From an uncultured Mycoplasmatota bacterium (GTDB lineage Bacteria; Bacillota_I; Bacilli_A; RF39; UBA660): a stretch of 7,009 bases of DNA. Below are positions 6,710 through 7,009 of the stretch, piece after piece. How positions within the stretch are numbered: position 1 is the stretch's first letter; each line of letters starts with the position of its first letter. The notes beneath the pieces are model-generated. The model saw only the letters and a list, made by a program, of their open reading frames with translations. It had not been told where the DNA came from and ran no database searches. The translations under genes were made by a program, and so were the position numbers. The stretch is from NCBI GenBank assembly GCA_900554305.1, contig USGV01000019.1, positions 1 through 7,009 of the forward strand. The letters run 5' to 3'.

Positions 6710-6774
6710 CTCCTTTCATATTCTTTTGTTGCTAAGTTAACACATTTTTTATTAAATATACTATTTAATAAAAA
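6710..6774 (-). repeat. Inverted repeat, left arm (leader of the prepilin-like gene)
   Basis: Positions 6715-6759 are a perfect 45-bp reverse complement of 6912-6956. With one mismatch at 6714 the match extends to 6710-6759 against 6912-6961 (49 of 50). After a 10-bp gap a second block (6760-6774 against 6887-6901) also matches, starting ACTATTTAA. This arm is the 5' leader of the gene at 5082-6701 and includes its Shine-Dalgarno sequence. A likely -10 box, TATATT, lies at 6755-6760 on the minus strand; its -35 region is weak. Confidence 0.92.
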
Positions 6775-6876
6775 AAGAATCTGTGAAATGACTGAAAATA
6801 CAGGATATAAAGAATAACAAGAAAAAAATCAAAAATTGTACTATTGTATTTTTTAAAGCAATATGTTATAAATATA

Positions 6877-6906
6877 TTGTAATCATTTTTTGTTAAATAG
6901 TATACT
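6877..6906 (+). promoter_or_regulatory. Candidate promoter for a rightward gene beyond the window
   Basis: TTGTAA (6877-6882), an 18-bp spacer and TATACT (6901-6906) on the plus strand. The -10 box lies in the right arm at the place equivalent to the -10 of the prepilin-like gene. The leader would be about 55 nt up to the ATG at 6969. In such AT-rich DNA, promoter-like hexamers occur by chance, so support rests mainly on the conserved position in both arms. Confidence 0.5.
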
Positions 6907-6961
6907 TAATAATATTTAATAAAAAATGTGTTAACTTAGCAACAAAAGAATATGAAGGGAG
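6887..6961 (+). repeat. Inverted repeat, right arm (duplicated leader facing right)
   Basis: Second copy of the prepilin gene leader, in opposite orientation. Compared with the left arm it carries a 10-bp insertion near 6902-6911 that looks like a tandem duplication (ATTAAATATT next to ATTAAGTATA, minus strand). The copy ends at AAGGGAG (6955-6961), equivalent to the AAAGGAG of the left arm; beyond this the two sequences are unrelated. Confidence 0.92.
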
Positions 6962-6968
6962 ACCAACT

Positions 6969-7009
6969 ATGAAAAGTCAATAGAAAAATGAAAATTTTTT
7001 AAAAAATTT
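6969..7009 (+). pseudogene. Start of a possible divergent paralogue, interrupted by TAG at codon 5
   Basis: An ATG at 6969 stands 7 nt after AAGGGAG (6955-6961), the position expected from the duplicated leader. It reads Met-Lys-Ser-Gln, then TAG (6981-6983), then continues in frame as KNENFLKN to the window edge. The polar, Lys- and Asn-rich composition resembles the cytoplasmic lead of a prepilin-type protein. It could be a gene broken by a CAG-to-TAG change, a short leader peptide, or not a gene. The next ATG (6988) stops after four codons. With 41 bases visible, the product cannot be identified. Confidence 0.3.

Larger units (their letters stand above)
6702..7009. other. Gene-poor AT-rich region with divergent duplicated leaders
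   Basis: This 308-bp stretch has no complete gene. It carries the promoter and leader of the prepilin-like gene, an inverted copy of the same leader facing right, and a 112-bp spacer (6775-6886) of extreme AT content. Within the spacer a weak dyad (CAATAT 6859-6864, ATATTG 6874-6879) touches the plus-strand -35 box. No RNA gene or recombinase is visible. Confidence 0.7.

Noticed and set aside
6702..6719. Upstream ATG at 6719 as start of the prepilin-like gene (six extra residues)
   Set aside because: It includes the AAAGGAG Shine-Dalgarno sequence inside the coding region, while the ATG at 6701 is spaced 8 nt from it. The equivalent ATG in the right arm runs into a stop after six codons.
6593..6817. 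Plus-strand open frame of 74 codons, Leu-rich
   Set aside because: It is the reverse of the hydrophobic helix of the prepilin-like protein plus its leader; no start signal.

Overview
The window is AT-rich DNA from a bacterium, most likely a low-GC Bacillota of the class Clostridia. The basis is the gene order ylxM-ffh-rpsP-khpA-rimM-trmD-rplS, purine-rich AGGAGG-type ribosome binding sites, near-consensus TTGACA/TATAAT promoters, TAA as the stop of all nine complete genes, and a large prepilin-like surface protein of a kind I associate with uncultured gut Clostridia. The genus cannot be fixed from this sequence.

Positions 75 to 4154, minus strand, form a seven-gene translation and protein-targeting operon. 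Transcription would start near 4201 and run ylxM, ffh, rpsP, khpA, rimM, trmD, rplS. It makes the signal recognition particle GTPase and its small partner, ribosomal proteins bS16 and bL19, a KH-domain RNA-binding protein, a 30S maturation factor and the tRNA m1G37 methyltransferase. Its promoter (TTGACA, 17 bp, TAAAGT) carries a perfect 7+7 dyad over the -10 box and start site, a candidate operator.

Positions 4155 to 4326 are a divergent promoter region. On the plus strand TTGACC, 17 bp, TATAAT drives nth (4327-4959), an endonuclease III with all catalytic and iron-sulfur residues in place. Two hairpins at 4961-5069 separate nth from the convergent gene after it, and each is followed by a T-rich tract for a different strand.

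Positions 5082 to 6701, minus strand, encode a 539-residue secreted or surface protein. It has a prepilin-like hydrophobic N-terminus without the usual Gly(-1) and Glu(+5), an Ig-like middle, and an aromatic- and Asn-rich C-terminal domain that resembles C-type-lectin-like ligand-binding or hypervariable domains.

Positions 6702 to 7009 hold the most unusual structure: the promoter and leader of the prepilin gene are repeated in inverted orientation (6710-6774 against 6887-6961). Identity reaches 49 of 50 bp and stops exactly at the Shine-Dalgarno sequence. The second arm is placed to express a divergent gene running off the right edge, but its best reading frame meets an in-frame TAG at codon 5. 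This looks like one member of a paralogous family of prepilin-type surface proteins, with a second member, intact or broken, just outside the window.
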